Assembly: GCA_036346225.1 (NCBI GenBank)
Contig: JARFIW010000115.1
Location: 1,240,001 to 1,304,000, forward strand
Source of the DNA: Platerodrilus igneus
Lineage: Eukaryota > Arthropoda > Insecta > Coleoptera > Lycidae
DNA: 64,000 nt
Direction of reading: 5' to 3'
This document shows, in pieces, positions 28,601 through 42,040 of the stretch (position 1 is its first letter; every line of letters begins with the position of its first letter). The notes below the pieces were generated by a model that saw only the letters and a list, made by a program, of their open reading frames with translations, had not been told where the DNA came from and searched no databases. The position numbers and the translations under genes are program-made.

Positions 28601-31600
28601 TGGTTTTAACTTCGTGGTCAGCATAAACAGCAAAATTGTATAAGTTTGACATTTTACGCAACAATTGTTGTAGGCTCATCGCGGTTACAATTTGTGTACT
28701 CAAATTTGGTACATAAAGTGGAACCACACAAATTCTTAAAATTAGCTGGTTTTAACTTCGTGACCAGCATGAAACACAGTAAATTGTATAAGTTTGACAT
28801 TTACGCAACAATTGTTGTAGGCTCGTCGCGGTTACAATTTGTGTACTCAAATTTGGTACCATAAAGTGGAACCTACACAAATTCTTAAATTAGCTGGTTT
28901 TAACTTCGTGGCCAGCATAAAACAGCAAAATTGTATAAGTTTGACATTTTACGCAACAATTGTTGTAGGGCTCATCGCGGTTACAATTTGTGTACTCAAA
29001 TTTGGTACCATAAAGTGGAACCCACACAAATTCTTACAATTAGCTGGTTTTAACTTCGTGGTACATAAAACAGCAAAATTATATAAGTTTGACATTTTAC
29101 GCAACAATTGTTGTAGGCTCGAATCGCGGTTACAATTTGGTACTCAAAATTAGTGCTTTAAAGTGGAACCCATAAATTCTTACAATTAGCTGGTTTTAAC
29201 TTCGTGCCAGCATAAACACAGCAAAATTGTATAAGTTTGACATTTTACGCAACAATTGTTGTAGGGCTCATCGCGGTTACATTTGTGTACTCAAATTTGG
29301 TACCATAAAGTGGAACCCACACAAATTCTTACAATTAGCTGGTTTTAACTTCGTGGTCAGCATAAACAGCAAAATTTATAAGTTTGACATTTTACGCAAC
29401 AATTGTTGTAGGGCTCTCGCGGTTACAATTTGTGTACTCAAATTAGTGGTTTAAAGTGGAACCACACAAATTCTTAAATTAGCTGGTTTTAACTTTACAG
29501 CAAAACACATGAAATTGATAGTTTGACATTTTACGCAACAATTGTTGTAGGGCTCGTGCGGTACAATTTGTGTACTCAAAATTGTGTATAAAGTGGAACC
29601 ACAAAATTCTTAAAATTAGCTGGTTTTAACTTCGTGCCACATAAACACAGAAAATTGTATAAGTTTGACATTTTACGCAACAATTGTGTAGGGCTCATCG
29701 CGGTTACAATTTGTGTACTCAAATTTGGTACCATAAAGTGGAACCCACACAAATTCTTACAATTAGCTGGTTTTAACTTCGTGGTCAGCATAAAAGCAAA
29801 ATTATAAGTTTGACATTTTGCAACAATTGTTGTAGGGCTCATCGCGGTTACAATTTGTACTCAAATTTGGTTTAAAGTGGAACCACATAAATTCTTACAA
29901 TTAGCTGGTTTTAACTTCGTGCAGCATAAACACAAAAATTGTATAAGTTTGACATTTTACGCAACAATTGTTGTAGGCTCGTCGCGGTTACAATTTGTGT
30001 ACTCAAATTTGGTTTTAAAGTGGAACCACACAAATTCTTAAATTAGCTGGTTTTAACTTCGTGACCAGCATAAAACAGCAAATGATAAGTTTGACATTTT
30101 ACGCAACAATTGTTGTAGGGCTCATCGCGGTTACAATTTGGTACTCAAATTGTGCTAAAGTGGAACCACACAAATTCTTACAATTAGCTGGTTTTAACTT
30201 CGTGAGCAGCATAAACACAGTAAATTATAGTGTGACATTTTAGCAACAATTGTTGTAGGGCTCATGCGGTTACAATTTGTGTACTCAAATTGTGCTAAAG
30301 TGGAACCACATAAATTCTTAAATTAGCTGTTTTAACTTCGTGCAGCATGAAACACAGCAAAATGTATAAGTTTGACATTTTACGCAACAATTGTTGTAGG
30401 GCTCATCGCGGTTACAATTTGTGTACTCAAATTTGGTACCATAAAGTGGAACCACACAAATTCTTACAATTAGCTGGTTTTAACTTCGTGTCAGCATAAA
30501 CACAGTAAAATTATAAGTTTGACATTTTACGCAACAATTGTTGTAGGCTCATCGCGGTTACAATTTGTGTACTCAAATTGGTGCTAAAGTGGAACCCTCA
30601 AATTCTTAAATTAGCTGGTTTTAACTTCGTGAGCTAGCACAAACACAGTGAAATTGTATAGTTTGACATTTTACGCAACAATTGTTGTAGGCTCGTTGCG
30701 GTTACAATTGTGTACTCAAATTGGTACCATAAAGTGGAACCACACAAATTCTTAAATTAGCTGGTTTAACTTCGTGACAGCATAACACAGTAAATTGTAT
30801 AAGTTTGACATTTTACGCAACAATTGTTGTAGGGCTCATCGCGGTTACAATTTGTGTACTCAAATTTGGTACCATAAAGTGGAACCACACAAATTCTTAC
30901 AATTAGCTGGTTTTAACTTCGTGGTCAGCATAAACAGCAAAATTGTATAAGTTTGACATTTTACGCAACAATTGTTGTAGGGCTCTCGCGGTTACAATTT
31001 GTGTACTCAAATTATGACCATAAAGTGGAACCTCACAAATTCTTACAATTAGCTGGTTTTAACTTCGTGCCAGCATAAACACAGAAAATTGTATAAGTTT
31101 GACATTTTACGCAACAATTGTTGTGGCTCTCGCGGTTAATTTGTGTACTCAAATTGGTCATAAAGTGGAACCTACACAAATTCTTACAATTAGCTGGTTT
31201 TAACTTCGTGCAGCATAAACACAGCTAAATTTATAAGTTTGACATTTTACGCAACAATTGTTGTAGGGCTCTCGCGGTTACAATTTGAGTACTCAAAATT
31301 GTCATAAAGTGGAACCCCAAATTCTTACAATTAGCTGGTTTTAACTTCGTGGTAGCATAAACACAAAATTGTAGTTGACATTTTACGCAACAATTGTTGT
31401 AGGGCTCGTTGCGGTTAATTTGTGTACTCAAAATTGGTACTTAAAGTGGAACCCTACAAAATTCTTAAATTAGCTGGTTTTAACTTCGTGACCAAATGGC
31501 ACATAAATTGATAAGTTTGACATTTTACGCAACAATTGTTGTGGGCTCATTGCGGTGACAATTTGTGTACTCAAATTTGGTCATAAAGTGGAACCCACAC

Positions 31601-34600
31601 AAATTCTTAAATTAGCTGGTTTTAACTTCGTGCACATAAAACAGTAAAATGTATAAGTTTGACATTTTACGCAACAATTGTTGTAGGGCTCTCGCGGTTA
31701 CAATTGTGTACTCAAATTTGTATAAAGTGGAACCCACAAAATTCTTAAATTAGCTGGTTTTAACTTCGTGACCAACATGAAACACAGAAAATTTATAAGT
31801 TTGACATTTTACGCAACAATTGTTGTAGGGCTCGTCGCGGTTACAATTTGTGTACTCAAATTGTGCTTAAAGTGGAACCACATAAATTCTTAAATTAGCT
31901 GGTTTTAACTTCGTGAGCCAGCAAAAAACAAGAAACAATAAGTTTGACATTTTAGCAACAATTGTTGTTGGGCCATGCGGTAAATTTGTGTACTCAAATT
32001 TGGTCTATAAAGTGGAACCACACAAATTCTTACAATTAGCTGGTTTTAACTTCGTGGCACATAAAACAGAAAATTTATAAGTTTGACATTTTACGCAACA
32101 ATTGTTGTAGGGCTCATCGCGGTTACAATTTGTGTACTCAAATTTGTACCATAAAGTGGAACCCAAAATTCAATTAGCTGGTTTTAACTTCGTGACCAGC
32201 AGAAACACATAAATTGTATAAGTTTGACATTTTAGCAACAATTGTTGTAGGGCTCGTGCGGTAAATTTGTTACTCAAATTTTACCATAAAGTGAACCCAC
32301 AAATTCTTACAATTAGCTGTTTTAACTTCGTGGACCAACATGAAACACACAAAATTGTATAAGTTTGACGTTTTACGCAACAATTGTTGTAGGGCTATCG
32401 CGGTTACAATTTGTGTACTCAAATTTGTCATAAAGTGGAACACAAATTCTTACAATTAGCTAGTTTTAACTTCGTGACCAACATGAAACACCAAAATTAT
32501 ACAAGTTTGACATTTTACGCAACAATTGTTGTAGGGCTCGTCGCGGTTACAATTTGTGTACTCAAATTTGTGCTAAAGTGGAACCCATAAATTCTTACAA
32601 TTAGCTGTTTTAACTTCGTGAGCTAGCAAAACACACAAATTGCATATAATTGACATTTTAGCAACAATTGTTGTTAGGGCTCGTTGCGGTTATAATTTGT
32701 GTACTCAAAATTGGTGCTATAAAGTGGAACCCACACAAATTCTTAAAATTAGCTGTTTTAACTTCGTGACCAACATGAAACACAGTAAAATTGTATAAGT
32801 TTGACATTTTACGCAACAATTGTTGTAGGCTCATCGCGGTTATAATTTGTGTACTCAAATTTGGTACCATAAAGTGGAACCCACAAATTCTTAAAATTAG
32901 CTGGTTTTAACTTCGTGGACCAGCATAAACACTAAAATTATAAGTTTGACATTTTACGCAACAATTGTTGTAGGGCTCATCGCGGTTACAATTTGTGTAC
33001 TCAAATATGGTCTTAAAGTGGAACCCACACAAATTCTTACAATTAGCTGGTTTTAACTTCGTGACAGCATAAAACACAAAATTGGTTATAAGTTTGACAT
33101 TTTACGCAACAATTGTTGTAGGCTCTGCGGTTACAATTTGTGTACTCAAATTGGTCATAAAGTGGAACCCACAAATTCTTAAATTAGCTGGTTTTAACTT
33201 CGTGACAAACATAAACAGTAAATTTATAAGTTTGACATTTTACGCAACAATTGTTGTAGGGCTCATCGCGGTTACAATTTGGTACTCAAAATTTGTCTAA
33301 AGTGGAACCCTCACAATTCTTACAATTAGCTGGTTTTAACTTCGTGGACAGCACAAAACATCAAATTGCATATGTTTGACATTTTAGCAACAATTGTTGT
33401 AGGGCTTGCGGTATAATTTGTGTACTCAAAATTGGTGCTATAAAGTGGAACCCACAAATTCTTAAAATTAGCTGTTTTAACTTCGTGACCAACATAAACA
33501 CAGTAAAATTGTATAAGTTTGACATTTTACGCAACAATTGTTGTAGGTCATCGCGGTTACAATTTGTGTACTCAAATTTGGTACCATAAAGTGGAACCCA
33601 CAAATTCTTACAATTAGCTGGTTTTAACTTCGTGGTCAGCATAAAACAGCAAAATTATATAAGTTTGACATTTACACAACAATTGTTGTAGGGCTCGTCG
33701 CGGTTACAATTTGTGTACTCAAAATTAGTGCTTTAAAGTGGAACCCTCATAATTCTTACAATTAGCTGGTTTTAACTTCGTGAGCTAGCACAAAACACAT
33801 CGAAATTGCATATGTTTGACATTTTAGCAACAATTGTTGAGTTGCGGTGATAATTTGTGTACTCAAAATTGGTGCTATAAAGTGGAACCCACAAATTCTT
33901 AAAATTAGCTGTTTTAACTTCGTGACCAACATGAAACACAGTAAAATTGTATAAGTTTGACATTTTACGCAACAATTGTTGTAGGGCTCATCGCGGTTAC
34001 AATTTGTGTACTCAAAATTGTCTAAAGTGGAACCTCACAAATTCTTACAATTAGCTGGTTTAACTTCGTGGTAGCATAAAACACTAAATTATATGTTTGA
34101 CATTTTAGCAACAATTGTTGTAAGGCTCGTGCGGTGACAATTTGTGTACTCAAAATTGTGCTTAAAGTGGAACCCATAAATTCTTAAAATTAGCTGTTTT
34201 AACTTCGTGACCACACAAAACACATAAATTGTATAGTGTGACATTTTAGCAACAATTGTTGTTGCTCTTGCGGTACAATTTGTGTACTCAAATTGGGTAT
34301 AAAGTGGAACCCACAAATTCTTAAATTAGCTGGTTTTAACTTCGTGACACATAAACAGTAAAATTTATAAGTTTGACATTTTACGCAACAATTGTTGTAG
34401 GGCTCTCGCGGTTACAATTTGTGTACTCAAATTGGTGCATAAAGTGGAACCTCAAAATTCTTACAATTAGCTGGTTTTAACTTCGTGAGCTAGCACAAAA
34501 CACAGCAAATTGATAGTTGACATTTTAGCAACAATTGTTGTTGGGCTCGTTGCGGTACAATTTGTGTACTCAAATTGGTCATAAAGTGGAACCCACAAAT

Positions 34601-37600
34601 TCTTAAAATTAGCTGTTTTAACTTCGTGACCAACATGAAACACAGTAAAATTGTATAAGTTTGACATTTTACGCAACAATTGTTGTAGGGCTCTCGCGGT
34701 TACAATTTGTGTACTCAAATTTGGTACCATAAAGTGGAACCCACAAATTCTTACAATTAGCTGGTTTTAACTTCGTGGTCAGCATAAAATAAACTTGTAA
34801 GTTTGACATTTTACGCAACAATTGTTGTAGGCTCTCGCGGTTACAATTTGTGTACTCAAATTGGTCTAAAGTGGAACCCAAAATTCTTACAATTAGCTGG
34901 TTTTAACTTCGTTTAGCAGCATTAAACACAGTGAAAGCATAAGTTGACATTTTAGCAACAATTGTTGTTGCTCGTCGGTACAATTTGTGTACTCAAATTT
35001 GGTACATAAAGTGGAACCCAACAAATTCTTAAAATTAGCTGTTTTAACTTCGTGACGATAAACACAGCAAAATTATAAGTTTGACATTTTACGCAACAAT
35101 TGTTGTAGGGGCTCATCGCGGTTACAATTTGTGTACTCAAATTAGTGCTTTAAAGTGGAACCCCATAAATTCTTACAATTAGCTGGTTTTAACTTCGTGA
35201 GTCAGCACAAAACACATCGAAATTGCATATAAGTTTGACATTTTATGCAACAATTGTTGTGGGGCTCGTTGCGGTGATAATTTGTGTACTCAAAATTGGT
35301 GCTATAAAGTGGAACCCACAAATTCTTAAATTAGCTAGTTTTAACTTCGTGACCAACATGAAACACAGTAAATTGTATAAGTTTGACATTTTACGCAACA
35401 ATTGTTGTAGGGGCTCATCGCGGTTACAATTTGTGTACTCAAATTTGGTACCATAAAGTGGAACCCACACAAATTCTTACAATTAGCTGGTTTTAACTTC
35501 GTGGTCAGCATAAAACAGCAAAATTGTATAAGTTTGACATTTTACGCAACAATTGTTGTAGGGGCTCATCGCGGTTACAATTTGTGTACTCAAATTTGGT
35601 CTTAAAGTGGAACCCCACAAATTCTTACAATTAGCTGGTTTTAACTTCGTGTCAGCATAAAACACAAAATTATATAAGTTTGACATTTTACGCAACAATT
35701 GTTGTAGGGCTCGTCGCGGTTACAATTTGTGTACTCAAAATTGGTGCTATAAAGTGGAACCCACACAAATTCTTAAATTAGCTGGTTTTAACTTCGTGAG
35801 CCAGCAAAAACACAGAAATTGTATAAGTTTGACATTTTACGCAACAATTGTTGTTGGGGCTCATCGCGGTTACAATTTGTGTACTCAAATTGGTACCATA
35901 AAGTGGAACCCACACAAATTCTTACAATTAGCTGGTTTTAACTTCGTGGTCAGCATAAACACAGTAAAATTGTATAAGTTTGACATTTTACGCAACAATT
36001 GTTGTAGGGGCTCATCGCGGTTACAATTTGTGTACTCAAATTTGGTACCATAAAGTGGAACCCAACAAATTCTTACAATTAGCTGGTTTTAACTTCGTGG
36101 CAGCAAAACACAGCAAAATTGTATAAGTTTGACATTTTACGCAACAATTGTTGTAGGGGCTCGTCGCGGTTACAATTTGTGTACTCAAATTTGGTGCTAT
36201 AAAGTGGAACCCACACAAATTCTTAAATTAGCTGGTTTTAACTTCGTGGCCAGCATAAAACACAGTAAAATTGTATAAGTTTGACATTTTACGCAACAAT
36301 TGTTGTAGGGGCTCGTCGCGGTTACAATTTGTGTACTCAAAATTGGTGCTTAAAGTGGAACCCACACAAATTCTTACAATTAGCTGGTTTTAACTTCGTG
36401 AGCAGCATAAACACATAAATTGTATAAGTTTGACATTTTACGCAACAATTGTTGTAGGGGCTCGTCGCGGTTACAATTTGTGTACTCAAAATTGGTGCTA
36501 TAAAGTGGAACCCACACAAATTCTTACAATTAGCTGGTTTTAACTTCGTGACAACATAAACACAAAATGTATAAGTTTGACATTTTACGCAACAATTGTT
36601 GTAGGGCTCATCGCGGTTACAATTTGTGTACTCAAATTTGGTACCATAAAGTGGAACCCACACAAATTCTTAAATTAGCTGGTTTTAACTTCGTGACAGC
36701 ATAAACACAGCAAAATTGTATAAGTTTGACATTTTACGCAACAATTGTTGTAGGGCTCATCGCGGTTACAATTTGTGTACTCAAATTTGGTACCATAAAG
36801 TGGAACCCACACAAATTCTTAAATTAGCTGGTTTTAACTTCGTGACCAGCATAAACACAGTAAAATTGTATAAGTTTGACATTTTACGCAACAATTGTTG
36901 TAGGGCTCGTCGCGGTTACAATTTGTGTACTCAAATTTGGTACCATAAAGTGGAACCCTACACAAATTCTTTAAATTAGCTGGTTTTAACTTCGTGGCCA
37001 GCATAAAACACAGTAAAATTGTATAAGTTTGACATTTTACGCAACAATTGTTGTAGGGGCTCGTCGCGGTTACAATTTGTGTACTCAAAATTGGTGCATA
37101 AAGTGGAACCCTCACAAATTCTTAAAATTAGCTGGTTTTAACTTCGTGACCAGCATGAAACACAGTAAATTGATTAGTTTGACATTTTATGCAACAATTG
37201 TTGTTGGCTCGTTGCGGTAAATTTGTGTACTCAAAATTGGTCCATAAAGTGGAACCACACAAATTCTTAAATTAGCTAGTTTTAACTTCGTGACCAACAT
37301 GAAACACAGTAAATTGTATAAGTTTGACATTTTACGCAACAATTGTTGGGCTCATCGCGGTTACAATTTGTGTACTCAAATTTGGTACCATAAAGTGGAA
37401 CCCACAAATTCTTACAATTAGCTGGTTTTAACTTCGTGGTCAGCATAAAACAGCAAAACTGTATAAGTTTGACATTTTACGCAACAATTGTTGTAGGGCT
37501 CATCGCGGTTACAATTTGTGTACTCAAATTTGGTACCATAAAGTGGAACCCACAAATTCTTAAAATTAGCTGGTTTTAACTTCGTGACCAGCATGAAACA

Positions 37601-39600
37601 CAGTAAAATTGTATAAGTTTGACATTTTACGCAACAATTGTTGTAGGGCTCGTCGCGGTTACAATTTGTGTACTCAAATTGGACCTAAAGTGGAACCCTC
37701 AAAATTCTTAAATTAGCTGTTTTAACTTCGTGACAGCATAAAACACAGTAAATTGATAGTTTGACATTTTACGCAACAATTGTTGTGGGGCTCTTGCGGT
37801 TAAATTTGTGTACTCAAAATTGGTACCTAAAGTGGAACCTCACAAATTCTTAAATTAGCTGGTTTTAACTTCGTGACTATATAAACATCAAAATTGTATA
37901 GTTGACATTTTACGCAACAATTGTTGTGGGCTCATGCGGTACAATTTGTGTACTCAAATTGGTCATAAAGTGGAACCACAAATTCTTACAATTAGCTAGT
38001 TTTAACTTCGTGATCAGCATGAAAAACAAAATTGTATAAGTTTGACTTTTACGCAACAATTGTTGTAGGGCTCATCGGTTACAATTTGTGTACTCAAATT
38101 TGGTACCATAAAGTGGAACCACACAAATTCTTAAATTAGCTGGTTTTAACTTCGTGAACAGCATAAACAGCAAAATTGTATAAGTTTGACATTTTACGCA
38201 ACAATTGTTGTAGGCTCTCGCGGTTACAATTTGTGTACTCAAATTGGTACCATAAAGTGGAACCTACACAATTCTTAAATTAGCTGGTTTTAACTTCGTG
38301 CCAGCATAAACACAGCAAAATTGTATAAGTTTGACATTTTACGCAACAATTGTTGTAGGGCTCATCGCGGTTACAATTTGTGTACTCAAATTGTCAATAA
38401 AGTGGAACCCACATAAATTCTTACAATTAGCTGTTTTAACTTCGTGGTAGCATAAACACACAAATTTGTAAGTTGACATTTTACGCAACAATTGTTGTAG
38501 GGGCTCGGCGGTACAATTTGTGTACTCAAATTTGGTACCATAAAGTGGAACCACACAAATTCTAAAATTAGCTGTTTTAACTTCGTGACCACATAAACAC
38601 AGTAAATTGTATAAGTTTGACTTTTACGCAACAATTGTTGTAGGGGCTCATCGTTACAATTTGTGTACTCAAATTTGGTACCATAAAGTGGAACCACACA
38701 AATTCTTACAATTAGCTGGTTTTAACTTCGTGCAGCATAAAACAGAAAATTATAAGTTTGACATTTTACGCAACAATTGTTGTGGCTCTCGCGGTTACAA
38801 TTTGTGTACTCAAATTGGTCTAAAGTGGAACCCAAAATTCTTAAATTAGCTGGTTTTAACTTCGTGAAGCAACACAAAATTGTATAAGTTTGACATTTTA
38901 GCAACAATTGTTGTGGGCTCTCGTAAATTTGTGTACTCAAATTGGTCATAAAGTGGAACCCACAAATTCTTAAATTAGCTGGTTTTAACTTCGTGCCAGC
39001 ATAACACAATTATAATGACATTTTACGCAATTGTTGTAGGGCTCTCGCGGTTACAATTTGTGTACTCAAATTTGGTACCATAAAGTGGAACCACACAAAT
39101 TCTTAAATTAGCTGGTTTTAACTTCGTGGCAGCATAAAACAGCAAAATTATAAGTTTGACATTTTACAACAATTGTTGTAGCTCTCGCGGTTACAATTTG
39201 GTACTCAAATTTGGTACCATAAAGTGGAACCACACAAATTCTTAAATTAGCTGGTTTTAACTTCGTGGCAGCATAAAACAGCAAAATTATAAGTTTGACA
39301 TTTTACGCAACAATTGTTGTAGGGCTCTCGGTTACAATTTGTGTACTCAAATTTGGTACCATAAAGTGGAACCACACAAATTCTTAAATTAGCTGGTTTT
39401 AACTTCGTGCAGCATAAACAGAAAATTTATAAGTTTGACATTTAACAATTGTTGTAGGGCTCTCGGTTACAATTTGTGTACTCAAATTGTCTAAAGTGGA
39501 ACCCAAAATTCTTAAATTAGCTGGTTTTAACTTCGTGGCAGCATAAAACACAAATGATAGTTTGACATTTTACGCAACAATTGTTGTAGGGACTCGTCGC
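28600..39600. repeat. Satellite A, deletion-rich central zone
   Basis: Monomers are shortened by many small deletions. The invariant blocks (GACATTTTACGCAACAATTG, AAAGTGGAACC, GGTTTTAACTTCGTG) are nearly always intact. The losses fall in the segments where monomer types differ: GGCTCGTCGCGGTT becomes GGCTCGTGCGGT or GGCTCTCGCGGTT, TTGGTGCTATAAAG becomes TTGTGTATAAAG or TTGGTCATAAAG, and the type-specific tail loses 3-12 bases. Compare 29,461-29,640, 31,240-31,560 and 38,890-39,560 with 10,300-10,900. Coordinates and monomer counts here should be treated as unreliable. Confidence 0.85.
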
Positions 39601-42040
39601 GGTGACAATTTGTGTACTCAATATTTGGTGCTATAAAGTGGAACCCACACAATTCTTAAAATTAGCTGGTTTTAACTTCGTGACCAGCATGAAAACACAG
39701 TAAAATTGTATAAGTTTGACATTTTACGCAACAATTGTTGTAGGGCTCGTCGCGGTTACAATTTGTGTACTCAAATTTGGTACCATAAAGTGGAACCCTA
39801 CACAAATTCTTTAAATTAGCTGGTTTTAACTTCGTGGCCAGCATAAAACACAGCAAAACTGTATAAGTTTGACATTTTACGCAACAATTGTTGTAGGGGC
39901 TCATCGCGGTTACAATTTGTGTACTCAAATTTGGTACCATAAAGTGGAACCCACACAAATTCTTACAATTAGCTGGTTTTAACTTCGTGGTCAGCATAAA
40001 ACAGCAAAACTGTATAAGTTTGACATTTTACGCAACAATTGTTGTAGGGCTCGTCGCGGTTACAATTTGTGTACTCAAATTTGGTACACTAAAGTGGAAC
40101 CTACACAAATTCTTAAAATTAGCTGGTTTTAACTTCGTGACCAGCATGAAACACAGTAAAATTGTATAAGTTTGACATTTTACGCAACAATTGTTGTAGG
40201 GCTCGTCGCGGTTACAATTTGTGTACTCAAATTTGGTACCATAAAGTGGAACCTACACAAATTCTTTAAATTAGCTGGTTTTAACTTCGTGGCCAGCATA
40301 AAACACAGCAAAACTGTATAAGTTTGACATTTTACGCAACAATTGTTGTAGGGGCTCATCGCGGTTACAATTTGTGTACTCAAATTTGGTACCATAAAGT
40401 GGAACCCACACAAATTCTTAAAATTAGCTGGTTTTAACTTCGTGACCAGCATGAAACACAGTAAAATTGTATAAGTTTGACATTTTACGCAACAATTGTT
40501 GTAGGGGCTCGTCGCGGTTACAATTTGAGTACTCAAAATTAGTGCTTTAAAGTGGAACCCTCATAAATTCTTACAATTAGCTGGTTTTAACTTCGTGGCC
40601 AGCATAAAACACAGCAAAACTGTATAAGTTTGACATTTTACGCAACAATTGTTGTAGGGGCTCATCGCGGTTACAATTTGTGTACTCAAATTTGGTACCA
40701 TAAAGTGGAACCCACACAAATTCTTACAATTAGCTGGTTTTAACTTCGTGACCAGCATAAACACAGTAAAATTGTATAAGTTTGACATTTTACGCAACAA
40801 TTGTTGTAGGGGCTCGTCGCGGTTACAATTTGTGTACTCAAATTTGGTACCATAAAGTGGAACCTCACAAATTCTTAAATTAGCTGGTTTTAACTTCGTG
40901 ACCAGCATAAAACACAGCAAAACTGTATAAGTTTGACATTTTACGCAACAATTGTTGTAGGGGCTCAGTCGCGGTTACAATTTGTGTACTCAAATTTGGT
41001 ACCATAAAGTGGAACCCACACAAATTCTTAAAATTAGCTGGTTTTAACTTCGTGACCAGCATGAAACACAGTAAAATTGTATAAGTTTGACATTTTACGC
41101 AACAATTGTTGTTAGGGGCTCATCGCGGTTACAATTTGTGTACTCAAAATTGGTGCTTTAAAGTGGAACCCCACAAATTCTTACAATTAGCTGGTTTTAA
41201 CTTCGTGAGCTCAGCACTAAAACAGCATAAATTGTATAAGTTTGACATTTTATGCAACAATTGTTGTTAGGGGCTCGTCGGTTACAATTTGTGTACTCAA
41301 AATTGGTGCTATAAAGTGGAACCTACACAAATTCTTAAATTAGCTGGTTTTAACTTCGTGAGCCAACATGAAACACAGTAAAATTGTATAAGTTTGACAT
41401 TTTACGCATCAATTGTTGTAGGGGCTCATCGCGGTTACAATTTGTGTACTCAAATTTGGTACCATAAAGTGGAACCCACACAAATTCTTACAATTAGCTG
41501 GTTTTAACTTCGTGGTCCAGCATAAAACAGCAAAATTATATAAGTTTGACATTTTACACAACAATTGTTGTAGGGGCTCGTCATGGTTACAATTTGTGTA
41601 CTCAAAATTAGTGCTTTAAAGTGGAACCCTCATAAATTCTTACAATTAGCTGGTTTTAACTTCGTGAGCTAGCACAAAACACATCGAAATTGCATAATGT
41701 TTGACATTTTTACGCAACAATTGTTGTTGGGGCTCGTTGCGGTGATAATTTGTGTACTCAAAATTGGTGCTATAAAGTGGAACCCACACAAATTCTTAAA
41801 ATTAGCTAGTTTTAACTTCGTGACCAACATGAAACACAGTAAAATTGTATAAGTTTGACATTTTACGCAACAATTGTTGTAGGGGCTCATCGCGGTTACA
41901 ATTTGTGTACTCAAATTTGGTACCATAAAGTGGAACCCACACAAATTCTTACAATTAGCTGGTTTTAACTTCGTGGTCAGCATAAAACAGCAAAACTGTA
42001 TAAGTTTGACATTTTACGCAACAATTGTTGTAGGGGCTCG
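39600..42040. repeat. Satellite A, second homogeneous block
   Basis: Monomers return abruptly to full length, with intact type a, b, c and d tails matching those at 2.2-12.9 kb. For example, about 39,690-40,180 runs a-b-c-a, and about 41,690-41,990 contains a clean d-a-c order. The sharp return to clean sequence sets off the preceding zone as anomalous. Confidence 0.85.
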
